A stretch of DNA of 64,000 bases from Paracoccaceae bacterium (GCA_024742695.1 JANSXY010000011.1:43849-107848); one strand, 5' to 3'. Positions 7,924-17,647 are shown, counted from the stretch's first letter. The notes: generated by a model not told the origin, from the letters alone. Program-made: numbers and translations.

Positions 7924-9330
7924 GCCGTCGCCGGCCCAGGGGCCGTGTTGGCCGGCGCTGCCGTCATCGAGCCGGGCGAAACCGTGCAGGCCGAAGAAAT
8001 CGCGCTGCGCCTGGATCAGGTTGGCGGTGCCGCGCGCGGTGCGCATCGCGTCGAAATAGGCCAGCCCCGCCGACAGTGCCGGAACGGAAATGCCGTGCAG
8101 CGCGGCAAGGCTCACCACCTGCCGCAGGTCGTCATGGCTGCCCCGAAGCATGTCGGCGAAGCGCGGCGCCAGCATCAGGCTGCGCGCCGGATCCTCGGCC
8201 AGCGCCGCGGCCATTTCGTCGAGCATGGCGGACCGGATGATGCAGCCCGCCCGCCAGATCCGCGCCACGGTCGGCAGCGGCAGCGGGTCGCCGAAGGCCG
8301 CACCGGCGGCTGCGATCATCCCGAACCCCTGCGCGTAGCACAGCACCTTGCCCGCGATCAGCGCGCGTTCCAGCCGGTCCGGCGGCAGGGCGCCCGCCGC
8401 GACCGGGCGCGGGCCGGGGCCGAAGGCCGCCTGCCCCGCCGCGCGTTCGCCCCGCCGGGCGGACAGGTTGCGCGCCGCCACCGCCGCCTCGATCACCGGC
8501 ACCGGCGCGGCGAGGTGCTGCGCCTCGATCGCGGTCCAGCGCCCGGTGCCCTTCTGCCCGGCGGCGTCCACGATCACGTCCAGCAGCGGCCCGCCGCTGG
8601 CCGCATCGACCGTGCCGGCCACCTTCGCCGTGATCTCGACGAGGTAGGAGCGCAGGATCCCCGTGTTCCAGCGATCGAAAACCGCGCCGATCTCGCCCGC
8701 CGCCATCCCCAGCCCGTCGCGCATCAGCCCGTAGGCCTCGGCGATCATCTGCATGTCGGCATATTCGATGCCGTTGTGGACGGTCTTGACGAAATGCCCC
8801 GCGCCGCCGTTGCCCAGCCAGGCCGCGCAGGGTTCGCCCTGATGCCGGGCGGCGATGGCGGTCAGGACCGGGGCCACCCGGTCCCAGGCCGGGCGCGGCC
8901 CGCCGGCCATGATCGAGGGGCCGTGCCGCGCGCCCTCCTCGCCGCCGGACACGCCGACGCCGAGGATGGCGATGTCGCCCGCTCCGGCCGCGCGGCGGTC
9001 GGTATCGTGGAAATTGGCGTTGCCGCCGTCGAGGATCACGTCGCCGGGATCGAGCAGCGGGCGCAGCGCGGCGATCTGGTCGTCCACCGCCGGGCCGGCC
9101 GGCACCATCAGGAGGATCGCGCGCGGTCGGCGCAGCGCGGCGACCAGCGCCGCGGGCGTCGCGGCCGGAACGATCCGGTCGCCGAGGTCGCCGGCGCGTG
9201 ACATCAGGTCGTCGACGCGGCCCGGACTGCGGTTCCACACGGCGACCGGAAAACCCTTGTCGGCGATGTTGAGCGCCAGCGCCGCCCCCATCGTGCCCAG
9301 CCCGACGACGCCGATCTCGCAGTCTGCCAT
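7921..9330 (-). CDS. gnd: 6-phosphogluconate dehydrogenase, decarboxylating
   Basis: A 469-aa enzyme that oxidises 6-phosphogluconate to ribulose 5-phosphate, CO2 and NADPH in the pentose phosphate pathway. Seen motifs are the Rossmann fingerprint GVVGLGTMGAALALNIA at residues 6-22, the substrate loop GVSGGEEGARHGPSIMAGG near 130-148, and the catalytic Lys segment HFVKTVHNGIEY near 180-192. The later segment DAAGQKGTGRW is also characteristic. Length fits the long bacterial form. The ATG at 9330 was chosen because the NADP-binding strand starts directly after it. It lies 40 bp downstream of soeC on the same strand and may be read through from that operon, although no functional link is evident. 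Confidence 0.93.
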   Translation of the reverse strand: MADCEIGVVGLGTMGAALALNIADKGFPVAVWNRSPGRVDDLMSRAGDLGDRIVPAATPAALVAALRRPRAILLMVPAGPAVDDQIAALRPLLDPGDVILDGGNANFHDTDRRAAGAGDIAILGVGVSGGEEGARHGPSIMAGGPRPAWDRVAPVLTAIAARHQGEPCAAWLGNGGAGHFVKTVHNGIEYADMQMIAEAYGLMRDGLGMAAGEIGAVFDRWNTGILRSYLVEITAKVAGTVDAASGGPLLDVIVDAAGQKGTGRWTAIEAQHLAAPVPVIEAAVAARNLSARRGERAAGQAAFGPGPRPVAAGALPPDRLERALIAGKVLCYAQGFGMIAAAGAAFGDPLPLPTVARIWRAGCIIRSAMLDEMAAALAEDPARSLMLAPRFADMLRGSHDDLRQVVSLAALHGISVPALSAGLAYFDAMRTARGTANLIQAQRDFFGLHGFARLDDGSAGQHGPWAGDG

Positions 9331-9370
9331 GTCCTGCCCCCTCCCGTCCCGCCGGCGCGGCAACCGTGCC

Positions 9371-10309
9371 TCAGGCCCGCGCGCGGCCGTAGTACAGCTG
9401 GCTGACGTGCTCGGCCTCGGCGAAGAACAGCCAGCGTTCGGTCAGCACCCCGGCGGCGGCAAGCGGCAGGGCCGGGATCAGCGGCCAGGCCGCGCCCAGC
9501 GCCAGCGCCAGCGCCACGAGCGCGCCGGGCAGCGCGAAAAGGCCCAGCATCACCCCGCGCCGCAGCGTCAGCGCGTGCCGGCGCGCCACCGAATAGCCCA
9601 TCTCGCGCATCACGAAATTCGGCTGGGTATGCGGCGGGTCGAGCGGGCGCACCCGCCCCAGCGCGCCAAGGCCGGTGGCCTGTTCGGCGGTGAAGCGGCC
9701 CGGATCGGCGTCGATCCCGGCCCAGTAGCGCCATTTCAGCGCCGCCGCCACGGCCAGCGCCGCCAGCCCGGCCAGCGCAACCCAGCCCGGCCCGGCCGCC
9801 GGCCCCGCCGCCGCGAAGGGCGCCAGCCCCAGCGCCCCGGTCGCCGCGGCCAGCGCCAGGTAAACCGGCCCCACATCGCCCCGATGCCACTGCCGCACCG
9901 TGCGCAGCGAGGCGTAGATCATCGCGGTCGACCAGACTGTCGCCACCGCGCCCAGCGCCGCCAGCCCGGCCAGCAGCGGCACCGCCCCGGCCCAAAGCCC
10001 GGTGACCCAGGCCAGCCACCACAGCCCCGCGGGCAGGTAGGTCGCCACCGCCAGCACCCCCTCGCGCGACAGCCAGGATGTGCGCCACTGGCTCAGCGCC
10101 CGCCAGGCCCGTTCGGGATGGCCCAGGTGGAAGGTCGAGGACAGAAGCCCGAGGGTGACGAGCGCGAGCGCCAGCGTCAGCGCCGCGATCCCCGTCCAGC
10201 CCGGCCCCGGCCCCGCGCCAAGGGCGGCGGCCAGCCCCAGCCAGAACAACATGCCGTAGCCCGCGCCCGAGGCGGTGGTGAACAGGATCACGGAATAGGC
10301 GGGATGCAT
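9371..10309 (-). CDS. soeC: DmsC/SoeC-type membrane anchor of molybdoenzyme
   Basis: A 312-aa polytopic protein with about eight hydrophobic segments, starting MHPAYSVILFTTASGAGYG, typical of the DmsC-like anchor family. The family passes electrons between the iron-sulfur subunit and the quinone pool. It also has PTHT-like central loop features (PLDPPHTQPNFVMREMGYS near residue 230). It is the third gene of a tight operon, starting 3 bp after the iron-sulfur subunit stop. Assignment to SoeC rather than DmsC or PsrC rests on the cytoplasmic nature of the partner subunit SoeA. Confidence 0.8.
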   Translation of the reverse strand: MHPAYSVILFTTASGAGYGMLFWLGLAAALGAGPGPGWTGIAALTLALALVTLGLLSSTFHLGHPERAWRALSQWRTSWLSREGVLAVATYLPAGLWWLAWVTGLWAGAVPLLAGLAALGAVATVWSTAMIYASLRTVRQWHRGDVGPVYLALAAATGALGLAPFAAAGPAAGPGWVALAGLAALAVAAALKWRYWAGIDADPGRFTAEQATGLGALGRVRPLDPPHTQPNFVMREMGYSVARRHALTLRRGVMLGLFALPGALVALALALGAAWPLIPALPLAAAGVLTERWLFFAEAEHVSQLYYGRARA

Positions 10310-10312
10310 CCG

Positions 10313-11068
10313 TCAGCCCCCCCGCCCCGAAAGCGCCCGGTCGACCCAGGCGAAGAACCCCTCCACCGTCGATCCGCCCGGCGCCGCCACCGGCTCCGGT
10401 GCCGGCGCGGGTTCGGCGGCGACGGTGTTGATCCGCGGCGGCAGGTACTTGTTGACCGGCTTGTAGCCGAATTCCGCCAGCAGGTCGAAGCCGCCCCGGT
10501 CGGCGACCTGCCGCGACACCGCGCTGTCGGGATCGCCGAGATCGCCGAAGGCCCGCGCCCCGGTCGGACAGGCGCGCACGCAGGCCGGCACCCGGTCTTC
10601 CTCGGCCAGCGTCTCGTTGTAGATCCGGTCCACGCACAGCGTGCACTTCTTCATCACGCCGTCGTCGTGGTCGTACTCCCGCGCGCCGTAGGGGCAGGCC
10701 CAGGAACACAGCTTGCAGCCGATGCAGGTATCGGGATTGACCAGCACGATCCCGTCCTCGGCGCGCTTGTAGCTGGCCCCGGTCGGGCAGACGGTGACGC
10801 AGTCGGGCTCCTCGCAGTGCAGGCAGGAGCGCGGGAAATGCACGGTCCGGCCGCCGCCCGCGGGGCCGGTCACCTCGTAGGAATGGATCCGGTTCAGCCA
10901 GGCCCCCGACGGGTCCGCGCCGTAGGGGTCGTGATCGGACAGCGGCGCCGAATAGCCGCCGGTGTTCCATTCCTTGCACGAGGTCGCGCAGGCCTGGCAG
11001 CCCACGCAGATGTCAAGATCGATGACGAGGCCAAGCTTCCTGCCCGTCCCCTCCGGCAGCGCGGTCAT
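10313..11068 (-). CDS. soeB: 4Fe-4S ferredoxin-type subunit (SoeB-like)
   Basis: A 251-aa electron-transfer subunit with four cysteine clusters, each able to bind one [4Fe-4S] centre: CVGCQACATSC near residue 20, CLHCEEPDCVTVC near 88, CIGCKLCSWAC near 116, and CTLC near 145 paired with CVRAC near 170. There is no Tat signal, so it should sit on the cytoplasmic face. The ATG at 11068 overlaps the stop of soeA (ATGA). A C-terminal Pro/Ala-rich tail follows residue 215. It carries electrons from the molybdenum subunit to the membrane anchor. Confidence 0.88.
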   Translation of the reverse strand: MTALPEGTGRKLGLVIDLDICVGCQACATSCKEWNTGGYSAPLSDHDPYGADPSGAWLNRIHSYEVTGPAGGGRTVHFPRSCLHCEEPDCVTVCPTGASYKRAEDGIVLVNPDTCIGCKLCSWACPYGAREYDHDDGVMKKCTLCVDRIYNETLAEEDRVPACVRACPTGARAFGDLGDPDSAVSRQVADRGGFDLLAEFGYKPVNKYLPPRINTVAAEPAPAPEPVAAPGGSTVEGFFAWVDRALSGRGG

Positions 11069-13920
11069 GCCCCCCTCCCCCGCCATTCGGCGCCGAAGGC
11101 CAGCCGGTCGGGCGCGGCGGGGCGGCCCGCGGTGCCCAGCGGTTCGAAATAGGGCTCCGTCCGCTCGCCCGGCTCGGCCTTCTCGATCGCCACGCGCAGG
11201 TCGAACCACGCCGCCTGGCCGGTGATCGGGTCGGAATTGGAATAGCGATAGCCGCCGCCGCCTTCGGGCAGAAGCTCGGATATCAGGTGGTTGAGCAGGA
11301 AACCCCGCGCGCTTTCCGGCGCATCGCCCGACAGCCCCCAGGCGCCGCGCCGCTTGCCGATCGCGTTCCAGGTCCAGACCGTGTCGGGATTGACGCCCTC
11401 CATCAGCCGGACCTGGCACTTCACCCGGCCAAGGTGCGACGTCAGCCATACCCAGTCCTCGTCCACGACCCCGATCCGCGCGCCAAGGTCGCGGTGGATG
11501 TAAAGCCGGTTCTCCGCCGTGATCTGCCGCAGCCACGCGTTCTGCGATCCCCAGGAATGATACATGTGCATCGGCCGCTGGGTGATCGCGTGCAGCGGAT
11601 AGGCGCCCGCCGCCACCAGCTCGCCCTCGAAGGGCGGATACCAGAACGGCAGCGGATCGAAATGCCGGATGATCCGGTCGCGGGCATGGTCGGGCGGCTG
11701 GCGATCCCCATGCCCCTCCGCCGCCAGCCGGAACCGCTGCAACGGTTCGCAGTAAAGCTGGAAGACCGTGGGCGCGGCGGTCGGGCGAAAGCCGATCTCC
11801 ACCGCCCAGTCGAGGTAGCCGCGATTGGCGTGCTTGTAATAGGCGTGTTCCGGCGCGATCGGGATAGTGCAGAACGCGCCGTTGGCGATGTAGCGATCCA
11901 GCTGGCCGGGGTTCGGCGCGCCGACCCCGGTCTTGTCGCCCTCGGCCCCGCGCCAGCCGGCGAGCGGGCCGACGCCGGGCTTGCGTTCATGGTTGACGAT
12001 GTAGTCGGGATAGCCGCCGGGATAGCGTGGCGCGCCGTCGTCGGTCACGAAACCGGGCAGCTTCAGCCGCGCGCCGAGGTCTATCAGCACCTCCTGGAAG
12101 CCGCGCACGTCGCGTTCGGGCGTGACCACCGGATGCCGGATCGCATCCGCCGCGTGGTCGGGTTCCGAGATCGGCCTGTCGAGCAGCGAGATGCAATCCC
12201 ACCGCTCCAGGTAGGTCGTGTCGGGCAGGATCAGGTCGGCGAAGGGCACGGTTTCGGAATAATAGGCATCCGAATAGATGATCTTCGGGATCAGGTAGTC
12301 GCCGTTCTCGTCCGTCGCGGTCAGCGCGTCGAGCGTGCCGGGCACGTTCATCGACGAGTTCCACGCCATGTTCGCCATGTACATGAACAGCACGTCGATC
12401 CCGTAGGGATCGCGCGTCGCGGCGTTGTTGATCACCATGTGCATCAGCCCGTGGGCCGACATCGGCGCATCCCAGGAAAACCCCTTGTCGATCCGCGCCG
12501 GCCGGCCGTCGCCGTCCAGCAGCAGATGCTCGGGCCCCAGCGGAAAGCCCAGGTGCGGGCCGGGCAGCGGGGTGTCCGGCGCCACCTCGTCGGGCCGGCC
12601 ATGCGGGCGCAGCGGCGGCGGGGCGGTGTTCGGATAGGGCGGCTTGTAGCGAAACCCGCCGGGGCAATCGATCGTGCCCAGCAGGATCTGCAGCACATGG
12701 ATCATCCGGCAGGTCTGGAAGCCGTTGGAATGGGCCGAGATCCCGCGCATCGCATGCATCGACACCGGCCGCCCGATCATCCTGTCGTGGCGCCGGCCCC
12801 AGGCGTCGGTCCAGGGCCGGTCGAGCACGATTTCCTCGCGGAAGGCGACATGGGCAAGCTCTGCCGCGATCCGGCGGGTCTGATCCGCCGGCACGCCGCA
12901 GCGCTCGGCCACCGCCTCGGGGGCGTATTCGTCCGACAGGTAGCGTTCGGCCATCATCTCGAACACCGGCCGCGCCCGTCGCCCGTCGGGCAGAACCCGC
13001 GCCCCGGTCATCGCCGGCGCGGTCTCGCCGGCCATGCCGCTGGCGAAATCACCCGTCGCGGTCGACCAGACCATCGGGTTGCCCTCGGCGTCGCGGGCGA
13101 ACAGGCCGTGATCGGCCATGCCCGGCGCGTCGATCACCAGCCAGGGCGCGTTGGTGTAGCGCGCGAGGTAGTCCAGATCGACCTGCCGGGTGCGGAACAG
13201 CTCTTGGATCAGCGCGCCGACGAACAGCCCGTCTGTGCCGGGCCGGATGCCCACCCATTCGTCGGCCACCGCGTTGTAGCCGGTCCGCACCGGGTTGACC
13301 GACACCACCTTGACGCCGCGGCCCTTCAGCTTGCCGATGCCGATCTTGATCGGGTTCGAGGCGTGATCCTCCGCCACCCCGAACAGCAGGAAATACCGCG
13401 TATGCTCCCAGTCCGGATCACCGAATTCCCAGAACGCGCCGCCGAAGGTGTAAAGCCCGCCGGCGGCCATGTTGACCGAACAGAACCCGCCATGCGCGGC
13501 GAAGTTCGGCGTGCCGAACTGCATCGCCCAGTAGCCGGTGAGCGACTGGCTCTGGTCGCGGCCGGTGAAGAAGGCCAGCTTCCTGGGATCGGTGCGCCGC
13601 ACCTCGGCCAGCCAGCCGGTCGCGATCTGAAGCGCCTCGTCCCAGCCGATCTCCTCGAACCGGCCCGATCCCCGCGGCCCCACCCGCTTCATCGGCGCCG
13701 ACAGCCGCGCCGGCGAGTAGTGCTGCATGATCCCGGCCGACCCCTTGCCGCACAGCACGCCGCGGTTCACCGGGTGGTCGCGGTTGCCCTCGATGTAGCG
13801 CACCTTGCCGTCGCGGACATGCACGTCGATGCCGCAGCGGCAGGCGCACATGTAGCAGGTGGTCTTCGCGACATGGTCGCCGACCTTCGCATGCAGGTCG
13901 ATCCTGGGTTCGTGGCCCAC
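11065..13920 (-). CDS. soeA: Molybdopterin oxidoreductase, SoeA-type sulfite dehydrogenase subunit
   Basis: A 951-aa catalytic subunit of the DMSO-reductase superfamily. The N-terminal [4Fe-4S] motif is CYMCACRCG (near residue 22) with the fourth Cys in GVLCGKG about 25 residues on. The molybdopterin domains follow (for example FFTGRDQSQSLTGYW), and the C-terminal guanosine-binding domain carries the MYHSWGSQNAWLRQI segment. The GTG start at 13920 was chosen because it follows a GGAGG site; upstream codons are not protein-like. There is no twin-arginine signal, so the enzyme is cytoplasmic. That fits SoeABC, which oxidises sulfite to sulfate in the cytoplasm, better than the periplasmic PsrA/PhsA/DmsA. 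Substrate remains inferred. Confidence 0.8.
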   Translation of the reverse strand: MGHEPRIDLHAKVGDHVAKTTCYMCACRCGIDVHVRDGKVRYIEGNRDHPVNRGVLCGKGSAGIMQHYSPARLSAPMKRVGPRGSGRFEEIGWDEALQIATGWLAEVRRTDPRKLAFFTGRDQSQSLTGYWAMQFGTPNFAAHGGFCSVNMAAGGLYTFGGAFWEFGDPDWEHTRYFLLFGVAEDHASNPIKIGIGKLKGRGVKVVSVNPVRTGYNAVADEWVGIRPGTDGLFVGALIQELFRTRQVDLDYLARYTNAPWLVIDAPGMADHGLFARDAEGNPMVWSTATGDFASGMAGETAPAMTGARVLPDGRRARPVFEMMAERYLSDEYAPEAVAERCGVPADQTRRIAAELAHVAFREEIVLDRPWTDAWGRRHDRMIGRPVSMHAMRGISAHSNGFQTCRMIHVLQILLGTIDCPGGFRYKPPYPNTAPPPLRPHGRPDEVAPDTPLPGPHLGFPLGPEHLLLDGDGRPARIDKGFSWDAPMSAHGLMHMVINNAATRDPYGIDVLFMYMANMAWNSSMNVPGTLDALTATDENGDYLIPKIIYSDAYYSETVPFADLILPDTTYLERWDCISLLDRPISEPDHAADAIRHPVVTPERDVRGFQEVLIDLGARLKLPGFVTDDGAPRYPGGYPDYIVNHERKPGVGPLAGWRGAEGDKTGVGAPNPGQLDRYIANGAFCTIPIAPEHAYYKHANRGYLDWAVEIGFRPTAAPTVFQLYCEPLQRFRLAAEGHGDRQPPDHARDRIIRHFDPLPFWYPPFEGELVAAGAYPLHAITQRPMHMYHSWGSQNAWLRQITAENRLYIHRDLGARIGVVDEDWVWLTSHLGRVKCQVRLMEGVNPDTVWTWNAIGKRRGAWGLSGDAPESARGFLLNHLISELLPEGGGGYRYSNSDPITGQAAWFDLRVAIEKAEPGERTEPYFEPLGTAGRPAAPDRLAFGAEWRGRGA

Positions 13921-14100
13921 GCGTCTTCCTCCCTGTCCGGCCCGGCGGCACGATCGCCGGGCGGCGCAGCCGCCGCGCGCCGATCCGAGACAGGCCATGA
14001 GCCATATGCGGCACCGGCCGCCCCGGGGCCGCGATTCGCTGCCGGGATATGACGCACGAGGACGCGGCCGGGCGAAACCCCCGATCCGCCGAAGACCCGA

Positions 14101-15132
14101 TCAGGCGGCCCAGTCCAGCACCACCTTGCCCGAGCGGCCCGATGCCATCGCGGCGAAGCCTTTCGCGAAATCGGCCGCGGGGAACCGGTGGGTGATCACC
14201 CGGCTGACGTCGAGGCCGTTTTGCAGCATCGCGATCATCTTGTACCAGGTCTCGAACATCTCGCGGCCATAGACGCCCTTGATCGTGATCGCCTTGAAGA
14301 CGATGCGGCTCCAGTCCACCGGCGAGACGCCGGGCGGGATGCCGAGAAGGGCGATCTTGCCGCCCATCACCAGCGCCTCGACCATCTGGTCGAGCGCGGC
14401 CTGGCTGCCCGACATTTCCAGCCCGACGTCGAAGCCCTGTTTCAGCCCCAGGTCAGCGATCACGTCGCGCAGATCCTCGCGCCCGGCATCGACGCAGCGC
14501 GCGGTGGGCACGACCTGCGCGGCCAGCGCCAGCCGGTCGGGGTTGATGTCGGTGATCACCACGTGCCGCGCCCCGGCATGGCGGCAGACGGCCGCCGCCA
14601 TGATCCCGATCGGCCCGGCGCCGGTGATCAGCACGTCCTCGCCCAGCAGATCGAAGCTGAGCGCGGTGTGCACGGCATTGCCCAGCGGGTCGAGGATCGC
14701 GCCGATCTCGTCGGGAATGTCGTCGGGCAGCGGCACGACGTTGAAGGCCGGCAGGGCCAGGTACTCGGCGAAGGCGCCCTGCACGTTCACGCCGATCCCG
14801 CGGGTGCCGGGGTCAAGGTGGAACCTGCCCGCGCGCGATTGCCGGCTGTCGGTGCCGATCAGGTGGCCCTCGCCCGAACAGCGCTGACCCACCGCCAGCC
14901 CGGTGACGTCGCGGCCGATCTCGACGATCTCGCCGGCGAATTCGTGGCCGGTGATCATCGGCACCGGCACGGTGTGGGCGGCCCAGTCGTCCCAGTTCCA
15001 GATATGCACGTCGGTGCCGCAGATGCCGGTCTTGCGCACCCGGATCAGCACGTCGTCGGGCCCGATTTCGGGCACCGGCGCCTCGATTCGCCACAGGCCG
15101 GGTTCGGGCCGCGATTTTTCCAGCGCGGTCAT
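14101..15132 (-). CDS. tdh: L-threonine 3-dehydrogenase
   Basis: A 343-aa zinc-dependent dehydrogenase converting L-threonine to 2-amino-3-ketobutyrate with NAD+. The start [14 protein letters not shown] matches the family N-terminus. Catalytic zinc ligands are visible in [12 protein letters not shown] and ITGHEFAGE; the NAD-binding fingerprint is [13 protein letters not shown] near residue 170. Oddly, the structural-zinc lobe that in E. coli Tdh has four cysteines reads [20 protein letters not shown], with all four replaced. The gene lies 14 bp after kbl in the same operon, and its product is the substrate of Kbl. Confidence 0.9.
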   Translation of the reverse strand: MTALEKSRPEPGLWRIEAPVPEIGPDDVLIRVRKTGICGTDVHIWNWDDWAAHTVPVPMITGHEFAGEIVEIGRDVTGLAVGQRCSGEGHLIGTDSRQSRAGRFHLDPGTRGIGVNVQGAFAEYLALPAFNVVPLPDDIPDEIGAILDPLGNAVHTALSFDLLGEDVLITGAGPIGIMAAAVCRHAGARHVVITDINPDRLALAAQVVPTARCVDAGREDLRDVIADLGLKQGFDVGLEMSGSQAALDQMVEALVMGGKIALLGIPPGVSPVDWSRIVFKAITIKGVYGREMFETWYKMIAMLQNGLDVSRVITHRFPAADFAKGFAAMASGRSGKVVLDWAA

Positions 15133-15146
15133 GGTGGCGGGCCGGG

Positions 15147-16346
15147 TCACGCGATCACCCCCAGTTCGCGGCCGGCGGTTTCGAAGGCCGCCAGCGCGGT
15201 GTCGAGATCCGCGCGCGTCAGCGCCGCCGACATCTGGGTGCGGATCCGCGCCTGCCCCTTCGGCACCACCGGGAAGAAGAACCCCGCGACGAACACGCCC
15301 AGCGCGTCCAGCCGCGCCGCCATCGCCTGCGCCAGCTTCGCCTCGCCCAGCATCACCGGCACGATCGGGTGGTCGCCCGGCAGAAGATCGAAGCCCAGCC
15401 GCGTCAGCCCGGCGCGCCAGTAGGCGGCATTGTCGAACAGCCGCGCGCGCAGGTCGTCGCCGTCGCGCACCAGCCGCAGGGCCGCGATCCCGGCGGCGGT
15501 GATCGCGGGCGGCAGCGCGTTCGAGAACAGGTAGGGCCGGGCGCGCTGGCGCAACAGGTCGATCACCGGTTGCGGCCCGGCGATGTAGCCGCCCAGCGCG
15601 CCGCCCAGCGCCTTGCCCAGCGTGCCGGTCAGGATGTCGACCTTCACCCCGAAATGCGCGGGCGTGCCGGCGCCCGCCGGCCCCATGAAACCCGTGGCAT
15701 GGCAATCGTCGACCATCACCATCGCGTCGTAAGCCTTTGCCAGCGCGGTGATTTCCGGCAGTTTCGCGAGGTATCCGTCCATCGAGAACACGCCGTCGGT
15801 CGCGATCATCACGAACCGCGCGCCCGCGTCGCGTGCCGCGCGCAACTGCGCCTCGAGGTCGGCCATGTCGGAATTGGCGTAGCGATAGCGCCGCGCCTTG
15901 CACAGCCGGATCCCGTCGATGATCGAGGCATGGTTCAGCGCGTCCGAGATCACCGCGTCCTCCGGCCCCAGGAGGGGTTCGAACAGCCCGCCATTGGCGT
16001 CGAAACAGGCCGCGAACAGGATCGCGTCGTCCTTGCCGAGAAAGGCGGCGAGATCGGTCTCCAGCCGGCGGTGCAGATCCTGCGTGCCGCAGATGAACCG
16101 GACCGAGGCCATGCCGAAGCCGTGATCGCGCATGGCGGACGCGGCCGCGCCGACAAGCTCGGGATGGTCGGCGAGGCCCAGGTAGTTGTTGGCGCACAGG
16201 TTGATCATCCGGCGCGCGCCGCCTTCGCCGGCCACCGCGATCCGCCCCGATTGGGGCGAGGTGATCAACCGCTCGCGCTTCGTCAGACCGTCGCGCTCGA
16301 TCTCGCCCAGCGTTTCGGCGACATGGGCGAGGAATGCGTCGGACAT
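15147..16346 (-). CDS. kbl: Glycine C-acetyltransferase (2-amino-3-ketobutyrate CoA ligase)
   Basis: A 399-aa PLP enzyme that cleaves 2-amino-3-ketobutyrate with CoA to glycine and acetyl-CoA, completing threonine breakdown with Tdh. Motifs of the alpha-oxoamine synthase family are visible: [15 protein letters not shown], the PLP-ring Asp in [14 protein letters not shown], and the Schiff-base Lys in [15 protein letters not shown] near residue 245. The ATG at 16346 has a strong ribosome site (GGGAGGG) and gives the usual family length. It is the first gene of the kbl-tdh operon, downstream of a recognisable promoter and operator. Confidence 0.95.
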   Translation of the reverse strand: MSDAFLAHVAETLGEIERDGLTKRERLITSPQSGRIAVAGEGGARRMINLCANNYLGLADHPELVGAAASAMRDHGFGMASVRFICGTQDLHRRLETDLAAFLGKDDAILFAACFDANGGLFEPLLGPEDAVISDALNHASIIDGIRLCKARRYRYANSDMADLEAQLRAARDAGARFVMIATDGVFSMDGYLAKLPEITALAKAYDAMVMVDDCHATGFMGPAGAGTPAHFGVKVDILTGTLGKALGGALGGYIAGPQPVIDLLRQRARPYLFSNALPPAITAAGIAALRLVRDGDDLRARLFDNAAYWRAGLTRLGFDLLPGDHPIVPVMLGEAKLAQAMAARLDALGVFVAGFFFPVVPKGQARIRTQMSAALTRADLDTALAAFETAGRELGVIA

Positions 16347-16379
16347 CGGACCCTCCCGCAGCCTATCCGTCATGCTGGC

Positions 16380-16408
16380 AGAATGATCCGATATCACGGA
16401 TATGTCAA
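16380..16408 (-). promoter_or_regulatory. kbl-tdh promoter with palindromic operator
   Basis: On the minus strand TTGACA (16408-16403) is followed by 17 bases and CATTCT (16385-16380). The spacer contains the inverted repeat ATCCG-N6-CGGAT (16386-16401), placed where a bound regulator would block or reposition RNA polymerase. The gene upstream encodes an XRE-cupin regulator, the obvious candidate to bind here. The -35 is perfect; the -10 is weak (three of six), consistent with a regulated promoter. Confidence 0.6.
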
Positions 16409-16440
16409 TATACTGGAATCTTGCCGTTATACCGGAGCCG

Positions 16441-17007
16441 TCATCCGCCCTGCACGATCAGCAGCGCCCGCGCCGGCGCCTCGGCCCGGATCGCATGGGC
16501 AAGATCGGCGGCATATCGCACCGTGTCGCCCGCCGCCGCCTGCACGACCTCCGCGCCCGAGGCGATTTCCAGCCGACCTTCCAGCACCGTGAGGTGTTCC
16601 ACCGTGCCGGCCTCGTGCGCCGTGCTTTCCAGCGCCGCGCCGGCGGCAAGGCGGAGATCGTAGACCTCGGTTCGCCCGACCGACTCGGCGCTGCTGAGGA
16701 TCCGGATCTCGCACCCCGCCGCGCGATTGCGAATCACCGGTGTGCGGTCGGCGGTCATCACCTCGCGGATCGGGTTCTCGGCGGCGCGTTCGCTGTCGAG
16801 CAGGGCGGAGAAATCGATGTTGAGCGCGCGGGTGAGGTTCCACAGGCTCGCCACCGTGGGGCTGGATTCGCCGCGCTCGATCTGGCTCAGCATCGAGCGC
16901 GACACGCCCGACAGCTTCGCCAGCGCATCGAGGCTGAGGCCCTTCTCGGTGCGTTCCTCGCGCAGCCGCGCGGCCAGCCTCTGGGTGATCTCGGCCCTGT
17001 CCTTCAT
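16441..17007 (-). CDS. XRE-family regulator with C-terminal cupin domain
   Basis: A 188-aa protein with an N-terminal helix-turn-helix (residues 9-62; key part [20 protein letters not shown]) and a C-terminal cupin barrel (about 110-188; [18 protein letters not shown] and [16 protein letters not shown]). Such HTH-cupin proteins are one-component sensors of small molecules, often amino acids or their breakdown products. It lies immediately upstream of kbl-tdh on the same strand, separated by 94 bp containing a promoter and palindrome, so it probably controls threonine catabolism. The ATG at 17007 has a weak ribosome site (GGGGGC) but begins the HTH domain correctly. Confidence 0.85.
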   Translation of the reverse strand: MKDRAEITQRLAARLREERTEKGLSLDALAKLSGVSRSMLSQIERGESSPTVASLWNLTRALNIDFSALLDSERAAENPIREVMTADRTPVIRNRAAGCEIRILSSAESVGRTEVYDLRLAAGAALESTAHEAGTVEHLTVLEGRLEIASGAEVVQAAAGDTVRYAADLAHAIRAEAPARALLIVQGG

Positions 17008-17271
17008 GCCCCCTGCCCCGGATCGGCGCTGTCCCGTGCCACCGTAGCGCCGGAACCGGGTGGCGGCCAATGGGATATCGCCGGCCGGCCGCCCCGGGCC
17101 GCGCCGCCCGGCCTTCGCGTGGGCGTCCCGCGGAGCACCGACGACAAGGGTTTGGGCGACGTGGTCGCGGACCGGCCGGATCGGAACCGCAGATGATGAA
17201 GGTCATGGACCCGCGCGCCCGCCGGCGCGATGATTGGGGCAGTTTGGGCTCGGCAAGTCTCGGAGGGTAGG

Positions 17272-17640
17272 ATGGACGATGTGGAGAAGCTGCTGAAGGG
17301 CACGGTCGACGAGCTTGACCGTCTCCTGAACGCGCGCAACGTGCTGGGCGATCCGATCGAACGCGACGGCGCGACGATCGTCCCGATCGTCAGTTTCGGC
17401 TTCGCCTTCGGCGCCGGCGGCGGCACCGGCGGCAAGGCCGGCGCCCAGGGCAGCGGCGGCGGCACCGGCGCAGGCGGCGGCATCCGCCCGCTCGGCGCGA
17501 TCATCATCGACGACAAGGGCGCCCGCGTCGAGGCGATCAAGGGCGCGATGGCCAGCGTCGCCGGTGTCCTTGGAGAGGCCGCCTACAAGGTGGCGACCCA
17601 GCGCGGTACCGGCGGCAAGACCGGGCCGGACAAGGCGTGA
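17272..17640 (+). CDS. GerW/YtfJ-family protein
   Basis: A 122-aa product with the GerW layout: a short N-terminal helix (VEKLLKGTVDELDRLLNARNVLGDPIE, residues 4-30), a strand GATIVPIVSFGFAFG, a glycine-rich loop (residues 43-68), then IRPLGAIIIDDKGARVE. GerW was named in Bacillus for spore germination, but homologues occur widely in non-sporulating bacteria with no agreed function. The ATG follows GGAGGGTAGG. The next gene is DUF2953-like, a recurrent partner of GerW, so the pair probably works together at the membrane. Confidence 0.8.
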   Translation: MDDVEKLLKGTVDELDRLLNARNVLGDPIERDGATIVPIVSFGFAFGAGGGTGGKAGAQGSGGGTGAGGGIRPLGAIIIDDKGARVEAIKGAMASVAGVLGEAAYKVATQRGTGGKTGPDKA

Positions 17641-17647
17641 GGCGGCG

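Noticed and set aside
11065..13920. Identification as exported polysulfide, thiosulfate or DMSO reductase
   Set aside because: No twin-arginine signal and a cytoplasmic-type start; SoeA fits better, though substrate assignment needs phylogeny.
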